The position numbers and the translations under genes were made by a program. Source: Zopfochytrium polystomum (Eukaryota; Chytridiomycota; Chytridiomycetes; Chytridiales; Chytridiaceae). Taken from it: a stretch of DNA of 64,000 nucleotides. Below are positions 11,880 to 22,983 of this stretch, piece by piece; the stretch's first letter is position 1; every line of letters begins with the position of its first letter. The stretch lies in the NCBI GenBank assembly GCA_025765615.1, contig JAIVFJ010000250.1, positions 25,255-89,254 of the forward strand, given 5' to 3'. The notes under the pieces are model-generated. The model was not told the DNA's origin. It ran no database searches and saw nothing but the letters and a program-made list of their open reading frames with translations.

Positions 11880-12190
11880 CACTGTCAGGAACAGGGCATG
11901 ACAGGACAAGGCAGACAAGGAACTGAGAGGAGTGATGATTGTATTGGAAACAATAATTCACTTGAGGGATGGGACAGGTCCCCCATCCCTCTTTTATACC
12001 TTTTGAGAGTCTTCCTTGTCAAGACTCAAAGAAAGTTCCAGAAAGAGCAATTAGTAATACAATGATACCAATGATACCAATGACAACAAGACAAGTCAGG
12101 AAAGCAAAAAAGGTTCCAGAAGGTTCCACAAGGTTCCATGAAGGAATGTTCTAGAAGGTTCCAGAGGTTTCCAGAGGGTGATTCATAACA
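11880..12190 (-). mobile_element. LTR family B copy with TATA box
   Basis: On the minus strand it starts TGTTATGAATCACCCTC at 12190. It contains repeated GGAACCTTCT and TTGGTATCA units and a TATAAAAG box at 11991-11998, followed by a likely transcription start. The first 180 bases recur in opposite orientation at 57481-57665. The TG start, internal TATA and copy number support an LTR. The distal end is uncertain. Confidence 0.6.
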
Positions 12191-13499
12191 AGCACCAACC
12201 AATCTGTGCCAGCTCCTTCCCAAGGCAGAAGCCAAGGGGAAAGGCAAGAGAATGGGGAGGAAAGTGGCCAGGTGCCAACCTGTTGGAGCCACCACCTTGG
12301 GGCACCAGCTCCCTCTCTGCCAAAGACAAGCCCTAAGTTGGAGGGGGTTGGACACAAAGGGCAAACACAAGGAACAGTTAGTGTGCAGAGATGCCTGTTG
12401 GATCAAACCAGAACTGTTTTCCACTTAGCAGAACCAGACACATCTTGTCTCACTCCCAAGATCCAACCCAATCCAAGGAGGGGGCACACAGAGTGGGAGA
12501 CAGTGGGACTCTTCTTGCTCCATCCTACCAGGAGACAGACCCCTGCCTCACCAGGCCAGAGGAATCCCCTATCTTAGAAGCAAGGAAAGTTAAAACCCAC
12601 TCCCTCACACAAGTGCGACACCATGACATCGCAGGCATTAATCTGAAAGAAAGAGGGTCTGAACCCAGTGAAGACCAGGCCCACCAGAGGCCACAGGAGC
12701 CAACACACAGGGAGATGGGGGCATACCTGAGAGACCATTCCTGCAGCAGTACCTGACCAGCCAGCTCATTCATATCACCTCGAGAGACCTGGATTTGACT
12801 AGATGTATTGACAGGAACCAAGAGGCACCACCACAGATTTACCCTCTATCCTCCCATCACCAAGTGGCTCCTACCCAGTCCAACCCAAACAGTATGCAGA
12901 ATGGTGAGGTGCACTGGGGATTGAACCCAGCACACCGCCATGATGGCCAAGAGGAACCAACCCTCCTGGCACACACCAGGGGACTGCAACCCCCAGCTCA
13001 TACACACAGTCAGGAAGAAAAGGGCAGGCAAGGGACTTCAGGTACAGTTCTCACAGTCAACAAGAAGGGGGGGGCAGCAGTTTAAATAGGAGATGGTTGG
13101 AATCACAGGGAGGAGAGGAAAACGGAGGGAAAACACATACAAAACAACAAAACAAAAAATAAAACAGAAAAGAACAGAATGGGTGGGTGATTCACCAAAT
13201 GGGGCTGAGCCATCAGCAAGGAGAGACAGCTCAGAGAATCATGGGGCCATTTCTTGGCAGGCAACCACCAGAGCAGAGTGGAGGAGGGGTGGAGGAACAA
13301 TAGTGGCAGGTGATGTAGGGGCGACAACAAGTGTCAGTCGGTGGCTTATGTGGACAACCAATAATAATAAAATAATAATATATACAGCAGAGTCCAAGCT
13401 GAATGCATGTATAACACGCTTCAAGACAGGTGGATAATCCTCACAATAATCAGTGAAAAAGTGGGTATACACTCTTTTATCTGAGGTCACAGGCTTGAC
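12191..13499. repeat. Retroelement-derived region without recognisable domain
   Basis: Between LTR family B and a copia pol remnant. No coding domain visible. A tRNA T-arm-like sequence occurs on the minus strand at about 12907-12930 (stem CTGGG/CCCAG around TTCAATC). The segment near 13440-13495 recurs in opposite orientation at about 18745-18830, suggesting a third LTR-like repeat. Confidence 0.4.
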
Positions 13500-15642
13500 A
13501 GCCTGTCGTCCTCACACCTCACATTGTTTTGATCTTGTCTCCAGGATTTTCTTGTGACGTTGCAGGTATCATCTTGATTTCTCAGTTGAGTCAACCAGTC
13601 CAAGTAGAGTCTGGCCCTCATAGTCCATGTCATGTCCATGTGGCTGGGTGAGGAGGTCGGCAAGCTGGTCCATCTAGTTGACATATTCAACTTGCACAAG
13701 TCCTTCTTCAAGAAGTGACTGAATGTGGTGGTACCAAAGGCTGATGTGCTTGGAACGATTGGTGTGAAGGTCGTTAACTGTCATGTGGATCAATGGTGTG
13801 TTGTCCTTGTAGGCAATGATCAGTAGCTTGAGGGGATGCTGAATTGATAGGTGGAGGTTGTTGATTGCCTCAAGTTCCCAACCAAGCTCACTGAGTGCAA
13901 TGTACTCCGCTGTTGTGGATGAAGTTGGGACAGTTGCTGATCTTGTTGACTTCCATGCTATGGCCCCCCTGCTAATAGCACCAGGTATGCTATCTGTGAG
14001 TGAGAGTTGTGGTGGGAGTTGTACAATGCATCAGCATAGCCAACAACTTGTGTAAACAGTCTACTCTGAGTGAGTGAGTGGAAGGAGTGAATGAAGTGGA
14101 GATGTATGTTTGTGGGTGGTCCTTCTCCCCAACTTGGAGAGAAAGGAGAAAAACTCTCTGTTATGAATTATTGATACATGATGATGATATAGTAATAGTT
14201 GCTAGGCAAGCGTGACTGGCACAGGGTAAAACTTCTCCTATATTATCTGCTTGAGCAGAGTCGGAGGAAAACTGTTGACACTGGGTTTCCGTTCCACTTA
14301 ATACTTGGAGTATTTGTCATCAGCGCAAGCCAGCACCCATGTCTGCATTGGCGGTGGCTTGCTCTCCCATGGGCATCGTGAGAACGATAACTGACAGTCA
14401 CAATAGGTTCGGGTCCGTCTTAGCCTCTTGCTGCTAACCATTCAGTTCCGCCTAACAACTTGGTTGTTCCTGTCTGAGCTGTAGCAAAGTCCAACTGTGG
14501 AGGTGGCCTTGACATGCCCCACAACGTTGAGTAGCTTGTGCCAGTGCCAGATGCATGGGTCTTGAGCAAAGGAACCAAGCAAGCTGACACTGAGTGCCAG
14601 GTCTGGTCTTGGTGACGTTGCAGCGTAGTTGAGGCTGCCAATCAGATGGAGGTACTCAGTGCTGTCAATGTTCTCCTCGCTTGAGTTGGTGGAGTGCCAG
14701 TTGCGAGGGGTGAGCTTGGTTGTTACCTTGAGTGGTGTGTTGCAAGGCGTCACAGGTCCGTGCTTAGCCTCAAAGTGCTAGAGAAAGTTCCAGAGGAAGT
14801 TAGTCTGATGGAGAATTGTGAAGTTTGAACCACAAATGACTTCCATTGAGAGAATGTAGCTGAGTTTTCCCAGCTCTCGAAGCTTGAACTCCGTCTTGAG
14901 GTCTGCAACAGCCTCCTTGATGGCAGCAGTGTGACCAAAGAGTGGAAGGTCATCAACGTACACCAGAATGAAGCAGAGCCCACACTTGGTTCAGCACCAG
15001 AAGAGGCAGGGGTCTGCCTGGCTCTGAGCAAAGCCTTTTGACCAAAGGTGGAGGGCTAGACACTGATACCAAGTCCGTCCTGATTGCCTCAGCCTGTAGA
15101 GACCCTTCAGTAGTAGCCACACTAGCCTGGGTGAAATCGATATGCCAGGTGGTGGTGCCATGTAGATCGGTATGTCTAGGATCCTGTACAGGTAGGCTGA
15201 GGAGATGTTGATCATCTCAAGTCCCAGCTGTACCGAGTGCTGAGGGCAATCATCCAACTAAGTGTGTTGCAAGCGAGTAGGTGAGGGTGAAGTCAATGCT
15301 AGGCTGCTGGGTGAATCCACAAGCAACAAGTCGAGCACAGAACTGCTCAATGGTGCTGTCAGGTTTGAACTTGAGCTTGTAGACCTACCCGCAGCTGACA
15401 ATGTTGGTGTCAGGCAGAGCTGCTGACTCCACAAAGACTCCCATCTTGCTAAGCATATCCAGCTTGTACTCTTCAGCCTCCTTCCACTGCTCTGCATGAG
15501 GTGATGCCATGGCCTCCTCGTGCGTCAGTGGATCCTTGTATGTGTCTGGGGATACTTTGATTGAGTTGGAGTTGATGTTGAAGGCATAAAGGAGTCTGGC
15601 TTCATCGTCAGAGTCAGACTTGTAGAGTGACTGGATATCATC
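13500..15642 (-). pseudogene. Decayed Ty1/copia pol (RT and RNase H)
   Basis: Read on the minus strand, from about 15640 downward, the fragments follow copia order. The RT start is EQWKEAEEYKLDML with ARLVACGFTQQPSIDFT; then come IYMAPPPG, a degraded GLYRLRQSGRTWYQ, the catalytic MYVDDLPLFG (about 14960), and LRELGKLSYILSMEV. RNase H follows with LIGSLNYAATSPRPDLA. After an interruption at 14457-14051 by a solo LTR it resumes with QVVGYADALY, TNRSKHISLWYHH and QLADLLTQP near 13630. Many stops and frame changes show it is long dead. The 5' part (gag, integrase) is missing and LINE sequence abuts at 15643. Confidence 0.85.
14051..14457 (-). mobile_element. Solo LTR (family D) nested in copia RNase H
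   Basis: A 407-bp unit starting TGTAAACAGTCTACTC and ending CCGCCTAACA on the plus strand. It is flanked by the 5-bp direct repeat ACTTG (14046-14050 and 14458-14462), as expected of LTR-retrotransposon integration. It interrupts the RNase H domain of the older copia copy, which continues on both sides. Related copies lie at 17899-18309 and 63284-63694; the latter abuts a minus-strand copia pol end, so the LTR sense is taken as minus. Confidence 0.85.
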
Positions 15643-16849
15643 TCAGAGTATTTCTCAACAGCACAAGCCAGTTGTTTGCCTTGAGCTTAACTTTGTATTT
15701 TCTTTTGCCCTCCCTCCACTCTCTGCCTCTTCCACAACAGCTGAAATTGCTGCTCTCCTTGCTGCCCTCACCATCACTGCAAAGCTTTCCCTGCCCCGCA
15801 CTTTTTGACTTGACAATCTTGGAGTTGTTCACACCTTTGAGAAACTCTTTCCCTCAAACTCCTTTAGTCCCCATCTGCACAGCGAGCTCAACACACCCCC
15901 TCTCTCTGATTCCCTCCATTGTCTTTTGCACACCACTTCCCACCCCACCCTTTGGGCATGCGTTGCAGCCACTCTACAGTCTTGGATTGGCCCCCCTCCA
16001 CAAGTTTCCTGGGTTTGTGGACACAACGGCGACGCTGGCAACAAACGAGCAGACAAGCTGGCATCATCTGTACCCTTGACTTCCGACCCAACTTTGTTAC
16101 TAATCTTCTCACAACAGATCCTCCCAGCCACTGCCTTCATCTCAAATACCCCTGTCTTGGGCCAACTTCCACGACAACTGCGACTCCTCACAGGCCTCTC
16201 TCACCATTTTGCACTTCTGAACACCTCAGCCTTTGCCCACATCACCCACAACCCTGACCTAGTTCATTGGGAAGCCACATTTCTTGTTCTCCACTCTGGA
16301 ATTAAACCCTCTTCCCTCTTGGCACCCTCCCTGGCTCTGCAGTCGCAGGCACTTGCCCAGGCATCTGGCTTTTGCACACCAAGGCTTCTTCCAAATGGAT
16401 TGACCACTACCTCAGCTGCATAAAACTTGTTGCAGGCATTATCTGGCTTCACCACACAATACAACTCCCCTCACGCCAACAAGCAAGAGCCACTCGTCAC
16501 CCATCTCCTGCTGAGCCCCCCGATGTTCACTGAGCCTTCTCAATCTTGACATGGGCTGTAGTCTAATCTGACTTATCCCAACCCTCTGACTTTTCACAGC
16601 TGTTCCCCTCATTTACACTGACCTCCTTCAGACTCGCTTCTCTATTTTCTTGATTCTGTGTTTTCCCCTTCTCCTTTGATCATTGTGGCTTCATGTGCGG
16701 TGGAGATGCCTGACGACCCTGAAAGTCCACAGCGCATGGGGTGGGTTTGCTGAGGTGATACCTGGACGTAGTCCATTATGGTTCACTGTTGATGGCTCTT
16801 TCTCTTCCCCCCAGCCCCTCAGGGGCTGGAACAATAAAAAAAAAAAAAA
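15643..16849 (+). mobile_element. 5'-truncated LINE copy with RNase H
   Basis: A non-LTR retrotransposon fragment. AEIAALLAALTITAKL near 15740 and VSWVCGHNGDAGNKRADKLA near 16010 are the start and end of an RNase H domain, followed by the C-terminal tail. Its 3' end (from about 16715: GCGCATGGGGTGGGTTTGCT and onward, AATAAA then an A tail ending 16849) matches the 3' end of the long LINE at about 63060-63170. So both belong to one family. Stops interrupt the frame. A short segment at its 5' edge (15643-15670) resembles the interior of LTR family D. Confidence 0.75.
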
Positions 16850-16924
16850 TCCCATACAAGAAGTTAACCACGCAGTATTGGTGTTTAACTTACACGTGCT
16901 GGTATGACACTTGCACCACTGAGG

Positions 16925-17720
16925 CGTTCAGACTAACCAGTCCCAAGAGGGAAGAAAGTTTGGAATACCTTCTTCCATCTGCTCAATTTGAAGACCAATG
17001 ACGTACTTGGGTTCATCAGCTTGTTTGATGGAGAAGTGAGTTTTGAAGAATTGCTGTTTATACCTGATCTCATTTATGTCACAGCTGATACTTTGCACAT
17101 CGTCGAGATGAACAAAGGCAATAACTGTGGGAAAGCGATTGAAACCTGTAGCAGGAAACTTTGGAGGAGTTGCTCGGCAGTGCGGTGGTGACAAATAGTG
17201 ACTCTAGGAGTTGTTTGATGATGTACTTGATGGAGAAATGGTCCAGGATAGAAGATGTGTGTTGCACACAATGCGTGTTGCAAGCTGATTGATGGACGAA
17301 AAATTCTGAAATTGGAATAGCAGGTTGGCACTGTTGTAATCGAAGTTTTGGTGTTGTTTTCCCTTGGGACAACGGAATAGAGAGAACTAAAAGCAATTTG
17401 GTGTGCTGCTGGGGTGACTTGTCACACAAGAACAAAATTGTGGTTGGAGGTAGTGGTAGTCCGCCTTTTGGATCCCCCTTATTGAAATCGCTTGTAGCTC
17501 CTCCTGTTGGCATCGTAGCGCAGTGCGTTAATATCAATCGAAAGAGCAGAAGCAGGCAAATACAGACGTGTAAGGGCATCTTCTGATCGCTTCTCCCTGT
17601 TGCAACAATGTCACACAAAGTTGAGGAAGCATTTTCAACTTTCGACGCCAATCAAATTCTGTAGGAACAACGTAGAGAGCTCTGTGATCGCTTGTTGGAA
17701 AGAGAAGAATCAGAGCTTTC
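16925..17720 (-). pseudogene. Decayed copia reverse transcriptase fragment
   Basis: Minus-strand reading gives a weak copia RT: TSDFNKGDPKG near 17500, then VIAFVHLDDVQSISC near 17100 (degenerate YVDD) followed by YKQQFFKTHFSIKQADEPKY and VIGLQIEQ. It is short, with several stops, and more diverged than the 13.5-15.6 kb copy, so it is a separate old insertion or a different family. Flanked by a LINE 3' end and an LTR of family D. Confidence 0.6.
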
Positions 17721-17898
17721 AAATGCACTATTGCAAGCTCAGATTGGATGACGGAGTCGGCTGGGAGAGGGTGTTGAAATTTTTGGGCCTCCCAAACGAA
17801 ATGGTTTCTAAAGTTGATTCTGTTTGTTGGAGGTGGTAGAGGGTGTCTTCCAAGCTAGAATCTGTGGTTGATGCAGCCAGATAGCTGGCACACTTTTG

Positions 17899-18309
17899 TG
17901 TAAACAGTCTCCTCTGAGTGAGTGAGTGGAAGGAGTGAATGAAGTGGAGATGTGTGTTTGTGGGTGGTCCTTCTCCCCAACTTGGTGAGAAAGAGGAAAA
18001 ACTCTGTTATGAATAGTTGATACATAATGATGATATGCATGCTGTAATAGTTGCTAGGCAAGCGTGACTGGCACAGGGTGAAAACCTCTCCTATAGTATC
18101 TGCTTGAGCAGAGGGGGGGGGAAACTGTTGACATCAGGTTTCTGTTCCACTTAATAATCAGAGTATTTGTCAACAGGGCAAGCCAGCGCCTGGGTCTGCA
18201 TTGGGGTGGCTCGCTCTCCCCATGGGCATTGTGAGAATGATAACTGACAGTCACAATAGGTTCAGGGCCATCTTGTGCCTCTTGCTGCCAACCAGTCAGT
18301 TCTGCCACA
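17899..18309 (-). mobile_element. LTR family D, second copy
   Basis: Begins TGTAAACAGTCTCCTC and shares most of its length with the copies at 14051 and 63284. Its end is diverged (TTCTGCCACACA instead of TTCCGCCTAACA) and no flanking duplication is found, so it is older or truncated. Confidence 0.7.
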
Positions 18310-19007
18310 CACAGCACTCTCCAAAGCGGACCAAATTTACACTTCTCATAGAAACAACGAAGCTTTAAAACCCGGTTTTGGTTGGATTTTAGTGAAAATC
18401 TGGCCACAATAATATTGAAAGAACAAAATGATTTTTGGCAGGACATGTAGTGGAAGGAAATTTCATCAAGTAGTTGCTCAATGCTTTCTTTGCTTTGCAG
18501 TTTTTGCCTCAGCATTATCAAGAGCCTTCCTTTTCACATGATCAAAAGCTCCACTGCCAAATATATGATCACTAAAACATTTTCCAAGACAAAAGCCAAT
18601 TTTGCATTGACTTCCGCTTCCTTTTGCTTCAGTTTTTCCATTCATTTTGAAACATGATCAGTTTTCTGCACTTCATCATTCCAGACAAGATCAAATGCAT
18701 CCTTTGGGGTGAACAGTTTTGTGAGGACAACAGGCTGTTGTGCCTGCGACCTCAAATAAAAATAGTATACCCGCTTTTTAACTGATAACTTGTGAGGATT
18801 ATCAATTTGACTCAACCAAACAACATTTCACGAAAGTGACGTAACATGGCTGGACCCCATTTCTTATTATTTTCATGGGTTATTATTGTCCCTGCAAGCC
18901 GAACCACTGAGATTTGGGCTGACTCTTAGCCACAGCCATGCATGTTATTCATGTTATTATCATGCAGAAGTCGCTGGCTGAATGGCAAAGGCTGCTCTGC
19001 GCTACTG
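18310..19007. repeat. Repeat debris, fragment of an LTR-like repeat
   Basis: About 18745-18830 matches in reverse orientation the sequence near 13440-13495 (GTATACCC, TGTGAGGATTATC shared). The minus-strand frame at 18300-18521 is open but unrecognised. Otherwise AT-rich with no gene seen. Confidence 0.4.
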
Positions 19008-19060
19008 GAGGCCCTCTAGCTCAGTGGTGTAGAGTGCTCCCTTTGATGGGAAAGCTGTGG
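19008..19060 (+). other. tRNA-like fragment (A box only)
   Basis: CTAGCTCAGTGGTGTAGAGTG has the form of a tRNA D-arm with a pol III A box. It is preceded by a 7-base acceptor-like GCCCTCT and followed by TCCC TTTGAT GGGA, which could be an anticodon-like hairpin. No B box (GGTTCRANTCC) follows at the right distance. It is therefore a tRNA relic or the head of a tRNA-derived SINE, not a functional tRNA gene. Confidence 0.4.
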
Positions 19061-19911
19061 CAGTCACTGAGTGAATGATGCAGAAATGCTAAGTTCTGCA
19101 CAATGACTAAGCCTTGTCCCCCTCACTTTTGGAAATGGATTAGGATGATGTGCTTCAGTGGGTAGAAGTACAGAGTCCAGGTGTGCACAGAGATAACACA
19201 GAGCTGCTGCATAAGCTACCATGAGGAAAGGCCTCATGAAAGGGTATGAGATCATAGGGTTTTTTCTCCTTTCTTCATTGATGATTTTTACTTATTTTTC
19301 AATTAGTAGTTTATCCTGTTTTTCCTGATTTTATTGTTTTATCTTTATTTATTTGTTTGTTTGTTGTCTCTGTGTGTCTCTCTTTTCTCTTGTGGCTGCG
19401 TGCCAATATTTGCACCCGATTTGGTCGATTTGACACGTCCTTTTTAAAACAACAAAACTAATTCACACCGCATTTGCAGAAATGGTGTTGCTTCAACATA
19501 ACAAAGTTCCACAAGGATCCGTTTAGTTTTGGTCGAGCTGTCATAATTGTAAAGGTGAAAAATTCAGTTTTCATGCCAACATTGGCACGCAGACCCTTAA
19601 AGGGTTAGACTTTCAGTTTCTGTATCATATGAGGGCGCCCTCCTTTTTCTGCATGAAGGCTGCGTTGAATGTGATTGAAAACGCGGGGAACAGCTGTCCT
19701 TGCAAGAAAAACGGGGCGTTCGAGGCTTGGGATGTGTTGTGCATTTCGCACAGAAACGGATGAGTCGGAAAATGAATACGCAAACGCCAAAAGCTCGAAG
19801 CACGAAGCTTTTTTCTTGCGCTTCGGACGCAAGTGGAACGAATGACGTGAAAATAATACACAAAGTCAAACGCGAGCGTCCGGTTTCGCCTGCAGGCAAA
19901 ATTAGCCTTAC
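19061..19911. other. Intergenic, no gene seen
   Basis: AT-rich stretch with T-rich patches at 19260-19400. The frames at 19597-19899 overlap one another on both strands and show no domain. Probably the 3' flank of the NLR gene ending at 19912. Confidence 0.45.
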
Positions 19912-22900
19912 TTATCCGGCCCCTGCGTCTATTTGCGCATCTTGCTGAAGCTTTCGCCTGTTGCTCCTGCTGGTCGCCACGGCCACTTGTTCAAGAACCT
20001 CGCGATCAAACCGTAAGACGTCGGTCACCAGCTTACTATTCGGCGTCAGGAAACTCCGCCCTTTCAAGTCCGCAATGGCTGTCCAGCCGACTCTATGCAC
20101 CAATGTTTCTTGCAATTACAAACGTTTAGGATGAACTAGGGTGCGGGCCCACGTGGTGGTTGTCGAAGAAAGGGACTCACCACTTACAGTCAACCTCTGA
20201 AGAGATCCATTCTTTTCCAACGCCTTTCCTATCGACATCATTCCTATGTAACCAATCGCCACTCCTGCCCTGGGAGTTTCAGCCAGAACGACGCGTGCAA
20301 GGCAAGGACTCACCTCTAAGGCTGAGGAACTTCAACGATTCGTTGTCAGCCAGCGTACCTGCCAGCAGCGAGATTGCGTCGTCCTCGATAATGTTGTCTA
20401 CGCTAACGGTAAGGCTGGAGGAAACAATGCTCTGAAGATGGATGGGGGTCCAAGTGCTCACATCGCAGAGCCAACGCCTGAAGAGACTTGTTCACCGCCA
20501 GAGCCCCTGCAAGGGCACGCAAACCGTCCGAGGTGATTTCGTTTCCTTATTAGTAGTCCGCGAGTATCAGTAAACAACAAACAAGTGCAGGAAATAGGGT
20601 GGAGACTCACGAGAAAGGTCCAAGGTATGGAGCACGCTATTCGCTCTGAGAACGTCTGCGATGCAGCGTGCGCCAGCATCTCGAATTAGACATCCTGCGG
20701 CCATGGTGAAAAAATTAAATATTACTACTTGTGGGACATTTCCCGTGAGAAACTGCACGCACCGTCCAAGTTTAAGACTTCCAAGTTTGTGTTTCCCTGG
20801 AGAGCCTCCGCTACTGCAACGCCGCCGACTGCGTCGATTTCATTATCTGCCCCGAGCTGCTGTTACATACTTTGGCCGGAAAACGGAAAAAAGAAGGCAT
20901 TACCAACTTACATTTCAAAACAAGACGCTTCAATGAGGTATTGGCCTTGAGCGCTCCAGCCAGCTTAATTGCACCTGCGCTCTTGAACCTGTTTCCTGAT
21001 TGATTGTCGCCGCATCAGCAAATCAAGCAATCGAAGGAAGTGGGGACGGAAGTAGAAAAAAAAAGAATCATGTAGAAGTAAGTACAAACCTGCGAGGTCC
21101 AGCGTGCCAAGAACAGACTCTCGCCCGAGAATTTCCGACAAGGCTTCAGCCCCCTTGTCCCCAAAGTAAGAGACTGGTGTGTGGGGCATGACATTCCGAG
21201 GATAAAGTTGCGTGCGACAATGCCGGGAGTGTAAGCACACTTGGAAGGAAGTAAACAGATTGAAGGAAACGAACATGAGAGTGTCAAGTCGGTAAGCGCA
21301 GTGTTGGTCTTCAGCGCCGACGCAATGGCTATGACGCCGACGTCACCGACGTAGTCTGTGGTTTTCATCAAACATCAATCGATTGCTCTTGAAGCAGCCA
21401 CAACTCAACTGAAGGACAGATCGAGAATCTTCAACGTTGAGTTGTCGCGGAGTGCACCTGCTAACATGAAGACTCCTTTGTCGCCGCGCTGGAATGCAAG
21501 AGTGTGCGCAGCTTTTTTTTTTTTTTTTTAGTCGGAGCGTGAAATCAAAACGTGAGAAGCAATGAAGGTTATAAATTGGAAGCGCTCTCTTACGAACCAA
21601 GGCTCAGTTCCGACAAGTGCTGTACAACGCCTTGCAGCTTTGCCAGGTCGTTGCCCTTCAACGCTCGAATAACGGAAAAGTTGGCTTCAACCTTTTGCGC
21701 GTAGGCCTTTTTAAAGCGCTCGGACTTGGCTGTGGGGACGGCGTTCTGCTCCAAGATAACCGCCTGTATGCAGCGATGCATGGATATCGCAAACCCGTCG
21801 TACGTGATCAGCTGGAGCCTCGCCATGGCCTGGAGTTCAAAGTCAAAGCTCTCCAAGCTCGGCCACTTTGCCCCGACGAGCGCAATAGACGCGAGGCGGA
21901 ACTTTTTCATCTCCTCCAGCGACGACCTGAAGCTGTCGACGAAAGTCTTGTCCGGATCCAGGTGCGCGAGCAGCCGCACCAGGTCCAGCGCGTTGGCGGA
22001 CCGCCGCTGCAGCGAGTCGAGCGACACGGAGACTTCCGGGTACAGCTCCGGGTTCGGCACCAGCCGCGCCTTTTCTCGCGTCACCAGACCGACGTACTCG
22101 CTGACCGGCATCTCGAGGTTCGACCCCAGGAACGCGGCCGCGACCGCCAGCCGCAGCGGCAGCCCGCCGAGGAGCGCGAACAAGACCTTGGCCTCGGAGT
22201 CTGACACCGCCCGGCCCGGGATGCGCTGGAAAAACGCCCGGCACGAGTCAAAGTCCGGGAAACTCACCGCCGTCGCCTTGATCGGGCTCGACGCGTGCGG
22301 CAGCTGCAGCCGCACCCGGGTCGTGATGAGCACGCGAACGTGGCCGATGGGTCCGACGGCCGCGAGCAGCTGGTAAACGTCTTCGACGTGGTCGACGTTG
22401 TCGAGGACCAGCAGCCGCGGCTGCTGCGACTGCGTCCGCAGGTACAGCGCGAGCTTCCCGACGAGCCGGTCGAGGTCGCCCGAGTCCGCGTCGTCCTCGA
22501 CGTCCTTGTACATCTCGACCACGAAGCTGTCCAGGCTGCCCGCCAGCGCCGCCCGGCTCTTTGCCGCGAGCCACGACACGTGGGTTCCCATGCCCATCGC
22601 GCGGTGCGCGTACTTCATGGCAGTGAACGTCTTGCCGGACCCCCCGACGCCTTGCAGCACCGCGATCTTGGACGCTTCGAGGTCCGCGTCGATCGCTTTC
22701 CAAAGGTCCGAGCGGTCGATCCAGTTGGGCACGTCGATCCTCATGGGCATGTGGGGGAAGCACTCGCCGGGTTTCGCGAGAACCGACGGCGGCTGCAGCG
22801 GCGACGACGCGCTGTCGTCGTCGAAGCCGCTGCCAGAGGAGGAGGAGACGGGGTTGTTGCCCTTGACTACAGAATGCAGCGCCGCCGTGAGCGACGTGAA

Positions 22901-22950
22901 GGCTTTGTCGCGCAGCACCGGATGCGTCCAAATCCTGTCGCTGAAGTCAA

Positions 22951-22983
<33 letters not shown>

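Noticed and set aside
21617..22376. Plus-strand frames opposite the NB-ARC exon
   Set aside because: Antisense shadows of a gene with clear motifs on the minus strand; GC-rich third positions keep them open.
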